Shown here piece by piece: positions 35,564 through 44,012 of a DNA stretch of 64,000 nucleotides; position 1 is the stretch's first letter; each line of letters begins with the position of its first letter. Made by a program: the position numbers and the translations under genes. Source of the stretch: Sporomusa sp. KB1 (GTDB lineage: Bacteria; Bacillota; Negativicutes; Sporomusales; Sporomusaceae); NCBI RefSeq assembly GCF_007830295.1, contig NZ_VLKC01000001.1:62001-126000 (forward strand), written 5' to 3'. The notes below the pieces were generated by a model. The model was not told the origin of the DNA. It made no database searches and saw nothing but the letters and a program-made list of their open reading frames with translations.

Positions 35564-35908
35564 AATCATCACCTTACCTTGTTTCGTCGTTATATTAACC
35601 AAACAATATATAAAGCTTAATTCCAAGCTGATTTGAACCAAATTTTTGAAAGCTACTAATGGTTTAGTGAACTCGTTTCAGCATAGCTGAAACATTGGGA
35701 ATTCAGGTGGAGAGTCTACTCCACCTGAATTAACCCGCCAATAGAGGCGGGAGTCTTGACTCGTATCCAAGATAAATTAATACTTTCCATAAAACCATTG
35801 TTACAGCTAAAAATTAATGTTAATTAAAAAACATGAATTAATATATAACTCACATTTCAAAATAAGTTTCTGTGTATACTAGAAATCGACTTTTGATTAT
35901 ATAGCAAA
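35564..35908 (-). other. Structured intergenic region, possible IS200/IS605-type end remnant
   Basis: Three strong hairpins follow one another at 35675-35693 (GTTTCAGC/GCTGAAAC), 35700-35731 (ATTCAGGTGGA/TCCACCTGAAT) and 35734-35751 (CCCGCC/GGCGGG), then GAGTCTTGACTCGTATCC. The arrangement resembles the structured end of IS200/IS605 elements, but no transposase is present. At 35853-35872 a bulged minus-strand hairpin with a TTGAA loop (ACTTATT/ATGTGAGT) may be a degenerate form of the metal-leader hairpins. Confidence 0.4.
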
Positions 35909-36934
35909 TTACATTGCTTGATGCGGATAGATATTTTCATTAATAACATCAAAACAAGAACTACTTAATTTACTATGGGTATAAAGTACTGCTGGACACC
36001 CATTCCTACACGAATCCCAGTTTTCACATGTTTTGCATTGGGTAGTGGCACTATTTCTTACGTTTTCAAAAAAAGAGCTAGTCCATGCATCTAAAAGAGA
36101 ATCTCGATAAATATTATAACGACTTTCTTTTGGGAAATAGCTACAGGGTATAATACTTCCATTAGCAGCTACATAAAGTGCCGAATGGCTGCAAACACAA
36201 GCAATATTTGGAGAAACGACGAATCCTTTGCAGCGAGGGAGATAATTGCACATAACTGTTATAATAGGATTCATCTTATTCTGCGGCAAAATTTTAACAG
36301 CATCGTTGAATGCTTTTTCTAATAACAGATGTTCAGACATAAGTTCAAAGTCTGAACGACCGATGGGAAGAACAGCTTTAAGTTCGATTGTGGACACGCT
36401 CAAATCTGCTAACAATTGAATAATTGGATTAATTGTATTAATATTTTCATTGGTTACTGTAATTCGGATGTATGTTTTAAGACTAGTGTTTGTTGCTAAT
36501 TTTATATTCTTCAAAACCGTTGAAAGTGAGCCACCTCTAACCTTTTTGAATAGATTGGCATCTATAGAGTCCAACGAAATTTTTACTTCATCTAAACCAG
36601 TTGCCAGTAATTGATCAATGTATTTTTCGAGGAGAAGCCCATTAGTACTCAAGCCAGATGTAATTTTGAGTGACTTGCAAGTTGAAATAATTTTTAAAAC
36701 CGTATCCTTTTCTAAAAGCGGCTCTCCTCCTGTTATCCATACGGATTTAAGATCTACATACGGAGAATTAGCATTTGAGTAAATAACGAGATCTTTTATA
36801 GTCCTACATGCTATTTCAGGATTTAATTTGTCACACGATGTTTCTTCACCATTAAAACAGAATTTACAAGACATATTACAGGAAGTTGTAAGCTGAAATT
36901 CAATCTTTTCAATCTTCTTTTTATTTCTTTCCAT
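35909..36934 (-). CDS. Radical SAM protein with SPASM-type C-terminal domain
   Basis: 341 residues, ATG after AGGAGGGGAA. Cluster motif CxxxCxxC at residues 19, 23 and 26 (SCNMSCKFC), followed by VWITGGEPLLEK and LSTNGLLLEKYID typical of the SAM-binding barrel. The C-terminal quarter has many Cys (CVCSHSALYVAANGSIIPCSYF, CKTCENWDSCRNGCPA), fitting auxiliary Fe-S clusters of SPASM/twitch enzymes. These modify peptides or small amino-acid-derived substrates. It lies 90 bases downstream of a ThrRS-like gene on the same strand and behind leader L4. No obvious precursor peptide was found other than the small secreted ORF at 38655. Confidence 0.88.
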   Translation of the reverse strand: MERNKKKIEKIEFQLTTSCNMSCKFCFNGEETSCDKLNPEIACRTIKDLVIYSNANSPYVDLKSVWITGGEPLLEKDTVLKIISTCKSLKITSGLSTNGLLLEKYIDQLLATGLDEVKISLDSIDANLFKKVRGGSLSTVLKNIKLATNTSLKTYIRITVTNENINTINPIIQLLADLSVSTIELKAVLPIGRSDFELMSEHLLLEKAFNDAVKILPQNKMNPIITVMCNYLPRCKGFVVSPNIACVCSHSALYVAANGSIIPCSYFPKESRYNIYRDSLLDAWTSSFFENVRNSATTQCKTCENWDSCRNGCPAVLYTHSKLSSSCFDVINENIYPHQAM

Positions 36935-37024
36935 TCAAATTCCCCTCCTAGACATTTTTCAAGTATATAGTTCGCGCTTGCCTAATAATTCGCAAAATTG
37001 GTAGTTTCAAGACTACTAATACGC

Positions 37025-38323
37025 TCAAAAATATCCTGGCCATTGTGAAAGTCTATGGGGGTATGTGGCCCTCATGAAAGGCTTCCCTTTCGTTTCTAAC
37101 TTGACTTGTTCAGTGAATTCTTTCAATCTAAAATCAGTATAATTATAAAATGAAGGCGCTTGCAAAATTGACGCATTTTCCGCACGTACATGTACAATAA
37201 CTGGTATCATGCTCTCCTTTGCCAATGCATATCTTTGCTCCGTAGAACACTGCAGTTGATCATCAATAGTTACTCTTAATGATTCCTTATTCAGCATGGA
37301 AGCATATTTTATACATAATTCTAAATCATCCACAGAGTCAGGAATGAGTCTTACTTGCTCAGGTGCTAACCACATTGGAAAGCAGCCCCCATCAATAATC
37401 CTTGATAAAATTGCATACATAAATCTTTCAATTGAACCAACAATATTAGCATGTAATACAATGGGATTTGAGCCATCTTCTTTCAAAATGCCAAATTTTA
37501 TAGGATTGTCATAATCTAACTGAAAGGCTGATACTTCAAGTGGATTCCCTTCACCTACATCAAAATGATATTCAACATTAATTGGTCTTCCTTTTCGAGG
37601 GTTAGCTTCCAGAAGCAACGCTTCCCTTTCATGCAAACGAACCAATTGTAATATCCATTCCAAATTTTTTTCTAAAAAGTCGTTGGTAACTTTGTATGTA
37701 CAATAGAAATCCAGGTTAAATTCGGCTGCAAGCTCAAGTATCTTTTTATGTATCTGAAGACTTTCGTCAAGTGATTCATTCAGGTTATTAAATAATTCAT
37801 GCATATCTATCATGGTAAACTCACACGCTCTACGTAATGGGCTATATTTTTCCTCAAGCCTACAGCATTTGGTCATCTCAAAAAGCTTTAGTGGTAGATG
37901 GCTGGAAGATAAACCATTTTTACCAACTAATCCCATCTGAGAATAAAGCACTCCTATTTTTGTAACAAGATGTCTTCCTGAAGAATTTGTATGATACGTG
38001 TTCTCTCCTGATTGCTCAACATGATTTACAACAGCTAAATTCTCGAAATCTGTAAGCACAGGTGTCTCTATATAAAAACATTCTAGATCAGCATATAGAC
38101 CATAGATATATTCCTTAATGAGATTGAATAAAATTGCACCTCTTGGCAGGAAGATATAATGTCCTTCTCCAGATGTAGAGTCCTGCGTTACGATTTTCAA
38201 TTTTTCTATATTTAAGTCATATTTATTAACAAAATCATCCTCTTGTTTTTCTCCTGCAAGCTTGTTCAATATTTTTGTAGTAGTAGTAGTAGTAATCGTT
38301 CCATCAATATTTAATATTCTCAT
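37025..38323 (-). CDS. Threonyl-tRNA synthetase-like protein lacking the editing domain
   Basis: 432 residues, ATG after AGGAGGGATTAGG. Class II core: GHYIFLPRGAILFNLIKEYI, motif 2-like FEMTKCCRLEEKYSPLRRACEFTMIDMHELF, motif 3-like HANIVGSIERFMYAIL. The C-terminal anticodon-binding domain (FPMWLAPEQVRLIPDS...IPVIVHVRAENA) matches archaeal-type ThrRS. The N-terminal TGS/editing domains are absent and there is no clear CPxH zinc motif. Residues 10-16 are Ile plus six Thr in a row. It looks like a free-standing paralogue that could aminoacylate a tRNA or a small acceptor, working with the downstream radical SAM enzyme. A housekeeping ThrRS role is unlikely in this setting. Confidence 0.8.
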   Translation of the reverse strand: MRILNIDGTITTTTTTKILNKLAGEKQEDDFVNKYDLNIEKLKIVTQDSTSGEGHYIFLPRGAILFNLIKEYIYGLYADLECFYIETPVLTDFENLAVVNHVEQSGENTYHTNSSGRHLVTKIGVLYSQMGLVGKNGLSSSHLPLKLFEMTKCCRLEEKYSPLRRACEFTMIDMHELFNNLNESLDESLQIHKKILELAAEFNLDFYCTYKVTNDFLEKNLEWILQLVRLHEREALLLEANPRKGRPINVEYHFDVGEGNPLEVSAFQLDYDNPIKFGILKEDGSNPIVLHANIVGSIERFMYAILSRIIDGGCFPMWLAPEQVRLIPDSVDDLELCIKYASMLNKESLRVTIDDQLQCSTEQRYALAKESMIPVIVHVRAENASILQAPSFYNYTDFRLKEFTEQVKLETKGKPFMRATYPHRLSQWPGYF

Positions 38324-38534
38324 TACCTAATCCCTCCTGTAATCATCCATTAATAATTCGCTCATCCTTATAAGCACCCATAAGCCACCCCTTCTTTGCC
38401 GATTACACAGTCTCGCAATAGACACACTGACGCTCTCGAACTGCTACCTTATTAAAAACTTAACTATCAACACCTCCTTTATTAAATATAACTATTGGAT
38501 TGAACGACCGATGAGTTTCATTTAACTCAGAATA

Positions 38535-38644
38535 CAAAAAAGCCATCGTAACCTTCTGCTGGGCATTACATGCCACGGAAGGATAGCAATGACCTTCAAG
38601 TCAAAATATTACACTTCGCTATGGTAAATCTCTTCAAGAGATTT
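38535..38644 (-). promoter_or_regulatory. Leader L4 (ThrRS-like/radical SAM): NYGAA hairpins and terminator
   Basis: Minus strand: perfect hairpin AAATCTC[TTGAA]GAGATTT (38626-38644), then TGAC[TTGAAG]GTCA (38590-38603), then a terminator with GCTATC/GATGGC and CTTC/GAAG pairs and TTTTTT (38535-38587). Here the second hairpin abuts the terminator rather than overlapping it. No clear promoter lies between this and the small ORF upstream, so transcription may come from L3. The gene start is 211 bases downstream. Confidence 0.65.
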
Positions 38645-38654
38645 GCTCAAACTT

Positions 38655-38876
38655 TTAAATTTTTAATCTTAACATATTAGTCAGCACCACAACCTCCGTC
38701 GGCTTGCTTCCCATCAAGTGCCAAGCTTCTTTGTCCGCCTGTTCGACAGTATTATGCCAAAAAGTATAGTTAGTCGGAGCTTCGGCGGCGCAAACTGCGC
38801 CTACCTGACAAACAAGGAGTATACAGAAAACTAGATTAAATCTCCTTTTTTGAATTAAAGATGAATACCCGTTCAT
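38655..38876 (-). CDS. Small exported protein, 73 aa, unknown
   Basis: I do not recognise it. It has a convincing signal peptide (residues 12-30, FNLVFCILLVCQVGAVCAAE with cleavage after CAA). The mature part is about 42 residues with two Trp and His (NYTFWHNTVEQADKEAWHLMG). It lies between leader L3 and leader L4 on the minus strand, so its expression is probably under the same control as the metal genes. It may be a complete small periplasmic protein or the N-terminal stump of a longer one; the sequence after its stop is taken up by leader L4. No Shine-Dalgarno is obvious, so confidence is moderate. Confidence 0.5.
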   Translation of the reverse strand: MNGYSSLIQKRRFNLVFCILLVCQVGAVCAAEAPTNYTFWHNTVEQADKEAWHLMGSKPTEVVVLTNMLRLKI

Positions 38877-38926
38877 TAGGCATAAGTAGCCATATCAGTA
38901 GTAAATTCTATAACGCCACTATAAAT

Positions 38927-39047
38927 AAAAAAGGTATGAGCGAATAAAGGACCTATTCACGTCCTTTACCGGCTTCATACCTTGAGTTACGTTATATCTG
39001 TATTTACATTTCCATATGACTAAATTTGTAATGAGTTTTCACAACTC
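38927..39047 (-). promoter_or_regulatory. Leader L3 (small exported protein): NYGAA hairpins and terminator
   Basis: Minus strand: GAGTT[GTGAA]AACTC (39033-39047), then AAGGT[ATGAA]GCC (38971-38983), overlapping a terminator with GGTATGA/TCATACC plus an inner AAAGGAC/GTCCTTT stem and TTTTTT (38927-38983). The conserved 11-mer GGTATGAAGCC is shared with L2, L7 and L10. Confidence 0.7.
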
Positions 39048-39229
39048 TATTCACATATATTTTACACTATTTTAGTATTTTTGTAAATAAATGTTTTTTT
39101 GAGAAGGGCACGCTCCACTCCTTTTTCCGCCACATAGCGGCAGGTGATATGTGTAGCAGGAAAAGCAAACCATAAACCCGAAATATCTGTTCTAGTCTAA
39201 ACAATATTTTTAAGATAGGAGCTCATGTC

Positions 39230-39994
39230 ATGCAGTATGACCTACTCAACAAAGTCGCCGTTATTACTGGAGGAACCTCCGGCATCGGTTTATCTACCGC
39301 TGAACTATTTTTATCCAGCGGTGCAAAGGTTGTTATCGTTGGTCGTGATTCTATAAAGGGTCATGCCGCAAAGCAATCCCTTGCTACAATTTCAAACACC
39401 ATTGATTATGTGCAGGGAGACATTTCTCGTCCTGCAGACTGCGTTAACATAATAAAACAAGCAACCGCCAGCTTGGGAAAACTTGATATTTTGGTGAATT
39501 CAGCCGGTATCTATCAAGAAAATTTAATCTCTGATGTCAGTGAAGAAGATTATAATACTATTATGGATGTCAATGTAAAAGGTGTTTATTTCATGTGCAA
39601 ATCCGCTTTGCCTGAACTGCGTAAAGCCGGTGGAGGCTCTATCATCAACCTCGCTTCTGACGCAGGCATCAATGGCAATCTCTTGTGTACAGCCTACTGC
39701 GCTTCTAAAGGAGCAGTCATTGCTCTTACCAAGGCATTAGCTTTAGAATGCGCCCCTTATAATATCCGCGCCAATTGTGTATGCCCTGGCGATGTGGCTA
39801 CACCGCTGCTGGACCGTCAGCTTACCGCTCCCAATAACATCTGCACTCTATCAGATATGGCAAATTTATACCCGCTTGGCCGCATTGCGCAGCCTTCAGA
39901 AGTTGCCCACGTTATTTCCTTTTTAGCCTCTGACGCTGCCTCCTTTGTCACTGGTGCAGTGTGGACAGTCGATGGCGGATTAACTGCCTGCTAG
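39230..39994 (+). CDS. Short-chain dehydrogenase/reductase (SDR, classical)
   Basis: 254 residues, ATG after TAGGAGCTCATGTC. Classical SDR motifs: TGGTSGIGLS (cofactor loop, residues 13-20), NSAGIY, the catalytic Ser in INLASDAG, YCASK (Tyr/Lys), and CPGDVATP. GRD after the second strand suggests NADP(H) use. The substrate is not evident; its position among metal-uptake genes would allow a role in making or reducing a metallophore-like compound, but this is speculative. It converges with the GNAT gene, overlapping it by 15 bases. Confidence 0.88.
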   Translation: MQYDLLNKVAVITGGTSGIGLSTAELFLSSGAKVVIVGRDSIKGHAAKQSLATISNTIDYVQGDISRPADCVNIIKQATASLGKLDILVNSAGIYQENLISDVSEEDYNTIMDVNVKGVYFMCKSALPELRKAGGGSIINLASDAGINGNLLCTAYCASKGAVIALTKALALECAPYNIRANCVCPGDVATPLLDRQLTAPNNICTLSDMANLYPLGRIAQPSEVAHVISFLASDAASFVTGAVWTVDGGLTAC

Positions 39995-40534
39995 TTCAAA
40001 AATAAGTGAACATTGCTGAGTTAACCGTTTATCCATATATACAATCTCAAGGTCTTCCGGTTTCTCACTTTGGATTTTATAACCCTGACTTAGCCAAAAG
40101 GGAAAACCACCTGGCAGAAACTTATGGGTATGCAGACAAATAGTCTCATAACCATAATTACGGCAATCGTCTTGAATGGCTGCCACTAACCGGCCGGCAA
40201 GTCCTTGGCGGCGCAGTGAGTTTTTTACATAACAACGGGATAATTCGGCAGTGGCTGACACATCATAGCAACCGCGAACCGCCTCAATCCTATCATCATA
40301 AGGTCTGATGGCGACCGTTCCAACAACTTGTCCGCTGCCATCAAAGGCAGCAAACATGACTGAGTTATCAGGTATAACATAAGCTTCTTCCATATTTGCA
40401 AGGTCCCAGCGTAAGGCTACATCAGGTATAGTAGGATACACCTCTTTCAGCATAGGAATGATAAAATCAAGTGCAGGTACAATATCTTCTGCTGTAATCT
40501 TGCGAATAGTACAATCTTTATGTTTAATTTCCAT
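39980..40534 (-). CDS. GNAT-family N-acetyltransferase
   Basis: 184 residues, ATG after AAAGGAGCGGGATTC. GNAT motif A is LSRCYVKNSLRRQGLAGRLVAAI (the R-x-x-G-x-G/A acetyl-CoA loop), followed by GYETICLHTHKFLPGGFPFW. Last gene of the porin-NikABCDE operon, 21 bases after nikE. Acetylation of a metal-chelating molecule or of a cytosolic amine is possible; the family alone does not tell. Confidence 0.85.
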   Translation of the reverse strand: MEIKHKDCTIRKITAEDIVPALDFIIPMLKEVYPTIPDVALRWDLANMEEAYVIPDNSVMFAAFDGSGQVVGTVAIRPYDDRIEAVRGCYDVSATAELSRCYVKNSLRRQGLAGRLVAAIQDDCRNYGYETICLHTHKFLPGGFPFWLSQGYKIQSEKPEDLEIVYMDKRLTQQCSLIFELAGS

Positions 40535-40555
40535 ACGAATCCCGCTCCTTTTTTT

Positions 40556-41323
40556 TCAACTAAAGGGAATAACCGAAGCCAGCAGTGATTTTGCATACTC
40601 GTTCTGCGCATTGGCCAAATCCCCGCTCATAAGTTCTTCGACTATTTCACCTCTGTACAAAAATACCATCTTATTACACAAATGAGCCACAGCCTGTAAA
40701 TCATGAGCCACAAAAAGATACGTCATCTTCATTTCAAGCCGAAGTTTATGCAGCAGTTTCAGTACCTGAATTTGAACAGAAACGTCCAGGGAACTGATGG
40801 CTTCGTCCAAGACAATACATCGGGGATTAGTAGAAATGGCTCTGGCAATACAAACACGTTGAACCTGGCCGCCGCTAAGTTCATGCGGATAGCGGTCTTT
40901 CAGGTCTGGCGACAGACTTACTTTATCTAAAAGAACATCAATTTTGCCAGCTAAGTTTCCCGTGTGCCCCATAGCACGCAGAGGTTCCTCAATGGTCTCC
41001 CGGACAGTGTACTGCGGATTGATCGAAGATGCATAATCCTGAAAAACCACACTCATTTTCCCCTGATTCGCTTTTATCCACTGACGCACAGGCTGGCCCT
41101 CAATTAAAATAGTACCATTGCCTTTATCAGGCTTTTCAAGACCTAAAATCAGCCGCGTCAGCGTACTTTTGCCACTGCCGCTTTCGCCGATAAGACCAAC
41201 GCAAAGGCCTTCTTCAATAGTCAAGGTTACACCCTTTAATACCTTGACTTTGGTGTCGCCAAAATTGCTGCCGGCCTTCAAATAGCTTTTTTCAATATTT
41301 TTAATCTCAATCAAATTAGGCAC
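40556..41323 (-). CDS. nikE: Nickel/peptide ABC transporter ATPase, NikE type
   Basis: 255 residues, GTG start after GAGGGGAAG. Walker A GLIGESGSGKST, signature LSGGQVQR, Walker B CIVLDEAISSLD (Ala in place of the usual Pro), His switch FVAHDL. Works with NikD to power the NikBC channel. It overlaps nikD by eight bases. It is short for the group, lacking the Cys-rich C-terminal extension, as expected for NikE. Confidence 0.87.
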   Translation of the reverse strand: MPNLIEIKNIEKSYLKAGSNFGDTKVKVLKGVTLTIEEGLCVGLIGESGSGKSTLTRLILGLEKPDKGNGTILIEGQPVRQWIKANQGKMSVVFQDYASSINPQYTVRETIEEPLRAMGHTGNLAGKIDVLLDKVSLSPDLKDRYPHELSGGQVQRVCIARAISTNPRCIVLDEAISSLDVSVQIQVLKLLHKLRLEMKMTYLFVAHDLQAVAHLCNKMVFLYRGEIVEELMSGDLANAQNEYAKSLLASVIPFS

Positions 41324-42149
41324 TGACTTCCCCTCGTTTCATTGCCTTTTGAAACGACTTGGACATTTCGAGCCGGCTGTCAATCAAATACTTCGTATAT
41401 TCATGCTGAGGAGTCTTGAAAATCGACCGGGCTTCGCCGTATTCTACCGGCTCACCGCAGCGCATAACCAAAAGCTGGTCGGCAAGATGCTGCACCACAC
41501 CCAGATCATGGGAAATAAAAATCAAAGCAGTTCCCATTTCCTGCCTGAGCAGCTTAAACTCTTCCACCACCAGCCGCTGATTGATAGAATCCAAAGCAGT
41601 TGTAGGTTCATCGGCCACAATAATATCAGGTTTCATAGCCAACGCCGTCGCCACCATACAGCGCTGCAACATCCCACCGGAAAGCTGGTGGGAATATTTT
41701 TTCAACACTTGCTCCGGTTCAGGCATATTTATCATCTGCAAAGCTTCCACCACCATGTTCATGGCCTCGGATCGGCAAATTCCTTTATTCTCGATAAAGG
41801 TTTCAGACATCTGACTGCCGATCCTCTCCAGAGGGTCAAATGCCGACATGGCATCCTGCAGAATCATACAAATACGCTGTCCCCGAATCGACCGTAACGT
41901 ACTTTCATCCTGTTGCAGCAAATCCAGAACGCCGTGCCCATCTGACAACTCAGCCGTTCCTTCACTGCATAGCCAAGGATTAGTTAGACCCAATATTGCT
42001 TTGGCCGTCATGGATTTACCGCTGCCGCTTTCTCCCACAATTCCCAGACAACTGTTCTTTTTTAGCTCAAAGCTGACGCCGTGAATAATTTCAGCTTGGG
42101 TTCGCAGGTCAGTGACCTTTAAATTCCGTACAGTTAATAAATTACTCAT
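41316..42149 (-). CDS. nikD: Nickel/peptide ABC transporter ATPase, NikD type
   Basis: 277 residues. The ATG overlaps the nikC stop (TGATG). Walker A GIVGESGSGKSM, signature LSGGMLQR, Walker B IIVADEPTTALD, His switch FISHDLG. The order after NikBC and before NikE fits the classic nikABCDE arrangement. Cytosolic, membrane-associated through the NikBC permeases. Confidence 0.87.
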   Translation of the reverse strand: MSNLLTVRNLKVTDLRTQAEIIHGVSFELKKNSCLGIVGESGSGKSMTAKAILGLTNPWLCSEGTAELSDGHGVLDLLQQDESTLRSIRGQRICMILQDAMSAFDPLERIGSQMSETFIENKGICRSEAMNMVVEALQMINMPEPEQVLKKYSHQLSGGMLQRCMVATALAMKPDIIVADEPTTALDSINQRLVVEEFKLLRQEMGTALIFISHDLGVVQHLADQLLVMRCGEPVEYGEARSIFKTPQHEYTKYLIDSRLEMSKSFQKAMKRGEVSA

Positions 42150-43027
42150 CAAGCCACCGCCTTCTTGCGTCTGAAAATGGACAGTCGTTTCTTCATGCTT
42201 TTATCCAGTTGTGGATCCAACGCTTCCTGAATACTGTCTCCCAGAAAATTAAAGGCAGCAACAACCAGAAAAATGGCAAAACCCGGCGGCAGCATTTGCC
42301 AAGGGTTTATACTCAAAACCTTTTTAGCCTCATTGAGCATCATTCCCCATTCCGCGGTTGGCGGCTGAACACCCAAACCCAAAAAGGACAAGGCGGAAAT
42401 ATTCAAAATGATGCTGCCTGCATCCAGCGTAGCCAACACACAGATTTCTCCCATAGCGCTGGGGAGCAGATGTTTGTTAATAATATGCCGGGCACTACAG
42501 CCAGACACCCGGGCAAAACAAATGTAATTTTTATCCATAAACTGAATGACAATGGAACGGATCATCCGGACATACCAGGCCCATTTGGCGATAACCATTG
42601 CGAGAAGAATATTGAGAATTCCGGTTCCCATTACACCAATAATCGCCAAAATCAGCACCTCATTGGGAAAAGACAGCATAATATCACAGACACGCATAAT
42701 GACTTCATCTACCCAGCCTCGGAAATAGCCGGCAACAACACCTAACAGAATACCAATACCGATTGTACAAAACATAGTGGCAAGCGACCAAAGCACTGTT
42801 ATTTGACCGCCCCACAAAATTCGGGACAACATATCCCGCCCCAGTTGATCTGTTCCTAGTAAATGTTCGGCTGAAGGCGGGGCAAACTTATTGGCAATAT
42901 CCTGGTGAGCCGGATGATAGGGAGCTATTAGCGGTGCCAAAAGCGATAGCAATATGACAATACCTAAAAAAACAGCCATAGCAAGCGCCATTTTATCTGC
43001 TTTAAACCTTGTCCAAAAACCTGCCAT
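42149..43027 (-). CDS. nikC: Nickel/peptide ABC transporter permease, NikC type
   Basis: 292 residues, ATG after AGGAGGACTAACG. About six helices; N-terminal APYHPAHQDIANKFAPPSAEHLLGTDQLGRDMLSRILWG and EAA loop YICFARVSGCSARHIINKHLLPSAM, with LSFLGLGVQPPTAEWGMML near the end. Forms the inner-membrane nickel-chelate channel with NikB, two bases downstream of it. Confidence 0.88.
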   Translation of the reverse strand: MAGFWTRFKADKMALAMAVFLGIVILLSLLAPLIAPYHPAHQDIANKFAPPSAEHLLGTDQLGRDMLSRILWGGQITVLWSLATMFCTIGIGILLGVVAGYFRGWVDEVIMRVCDIMLSFPNEVLILAIIGVMGTGILNILLAMVIAKWAWYVRMIRSIVIQFMDKNYICFARVSGCSARHIINKHLLPSAMGEICVLATLDAGSIILNISALSFLGLGVQPPTAEWGMMLNEAKKVLSINPWQMLPPGFAIFLVVAAFNFLGDSIQEALDPQLDKSMKKRLSIFRRKKAVA

Positions 43028-43029
43028 CG

Positions 43030-43962
43030 TTAGTCCTCCTCCTTCCTCATTCTTGGATCAATAACAGCCACGCCAATGTCTACCAGCAGATTGCAGACTA
43101 CAAACAATATGGCCATAATTAACACATAAGCCTGAATAGTGGGGAAATCCCGGTCAAAAATCGCGGTAACACAAAGACGGCCAACCCCGGGCCAGGCAAA
43201 AATATTTTCAATGACAACAGTACCGGCAATGAGCTTGGGAATGGACATTCCCAAAGCAGTCAATGAAGTATTCAGTGAATTTTTAAAAATATGCTTTGTA
43301 ATGGTGCTGTTTTTCAAACCCCTGACTTTGCCATATAAAACAAAATTAGCATGCTGATTTTGAATCATGGTGTTCCGGATTAAACGCACATAAGTGGCAA
43401 TGTACCCGAGAGCTAACGTCACTGCCGGCAAAGCAACTGAATCCGGCGTTCTCATACCGCTGGTCGGGAAAATAGGAATTTCTACAGCTAACAGCCACAT
43501 CAGCAAAATTCCGACCCAGAAGGACGGTATGGCTGTCCCCACAAACACAAGGCCGCGAATAAGTATATCGCCGGCACTGCCTTCCTGTAATGCACAGAAT
43601 ACGCCGGCAGCCACCGATACTGTCAGGGTGATAATCAAGGCTACGCCAGCCAGATACAACGTAGCGGGAATGGCATCGGCAAATTCACTGACAACAGGTT
43701 TTTGGGTAATATACGATTTGCCAAAATTGCCGTGCAAAGCATTGGTTACCCACTCAATATAGCGGGTCATAAAGGGCTTATCCAAACCAAGTTCCTGCCG
43801 CATCTCAGCCACATTTTCCTCGGTAGGCGTAATACCTGTCACCCTAATAGCCACCTCGGCCGGGTCACTGGGACTTACATTAATAAGAATGAACGAAAAG
43901 AAGGAGATTCCGATAAAAATCGGAATCATCCAAAGAATTCGTTTGATGATATAAATTTTCAT
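43030..43962 (-). CDS. nikB: Nickel/peptide ABC transporter permease, NikB type
   Basis: 310 residues, six helices. NikB-type N-terminus (FILINVSPSDPAEVAIRVTGITPTEENVAEMRQELGLDKPFMTRYIEWV), an EAA loop (FVLYGKVRGLKNSTITKHIFKNSL) and a C-terminal FAWPGVGRLCVTAIFDRDFPTIQAYVLIM. The phrase on the order of ..RxTGITPTEE.. is typical of nickel-specific members rather than general dipeptide permeases. It follows nikA by 50 bases. Confidence 0.88.
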   Translation of the reverse strand: MKIYIIKRILWMIPIFIGISFFSFILINVSPSDPAEVAIRVTGITPTEENVAEMRQELGLDKPFMTRYIEWVTNALHGNFGKSYITQKPVVSEFADAIPATLYLAGVALIITLTVSVAAGVFCALQEGSAGDILIRGLVFVGTAIPSFWVGILLMWLLAVEIPIFPTSGMRTPDSVALPAVTLALGYIATYVRLIRNTMIQNQHANFVLYGKVRGLKNSTITKHIFKNSLNTSLTALGMSIPKLIAGTVVIENIFAWPGVGRLCVTAIFDRDFPTIQAYVLIMAILFVVCNLLVDIGVAVIDPRMRKEED

Positions 43963-44012
43963 CGGCTTGCTCCATTCCAGAATACTTGCTCATTATAGCA
44001 TCAGTAGGTCGA

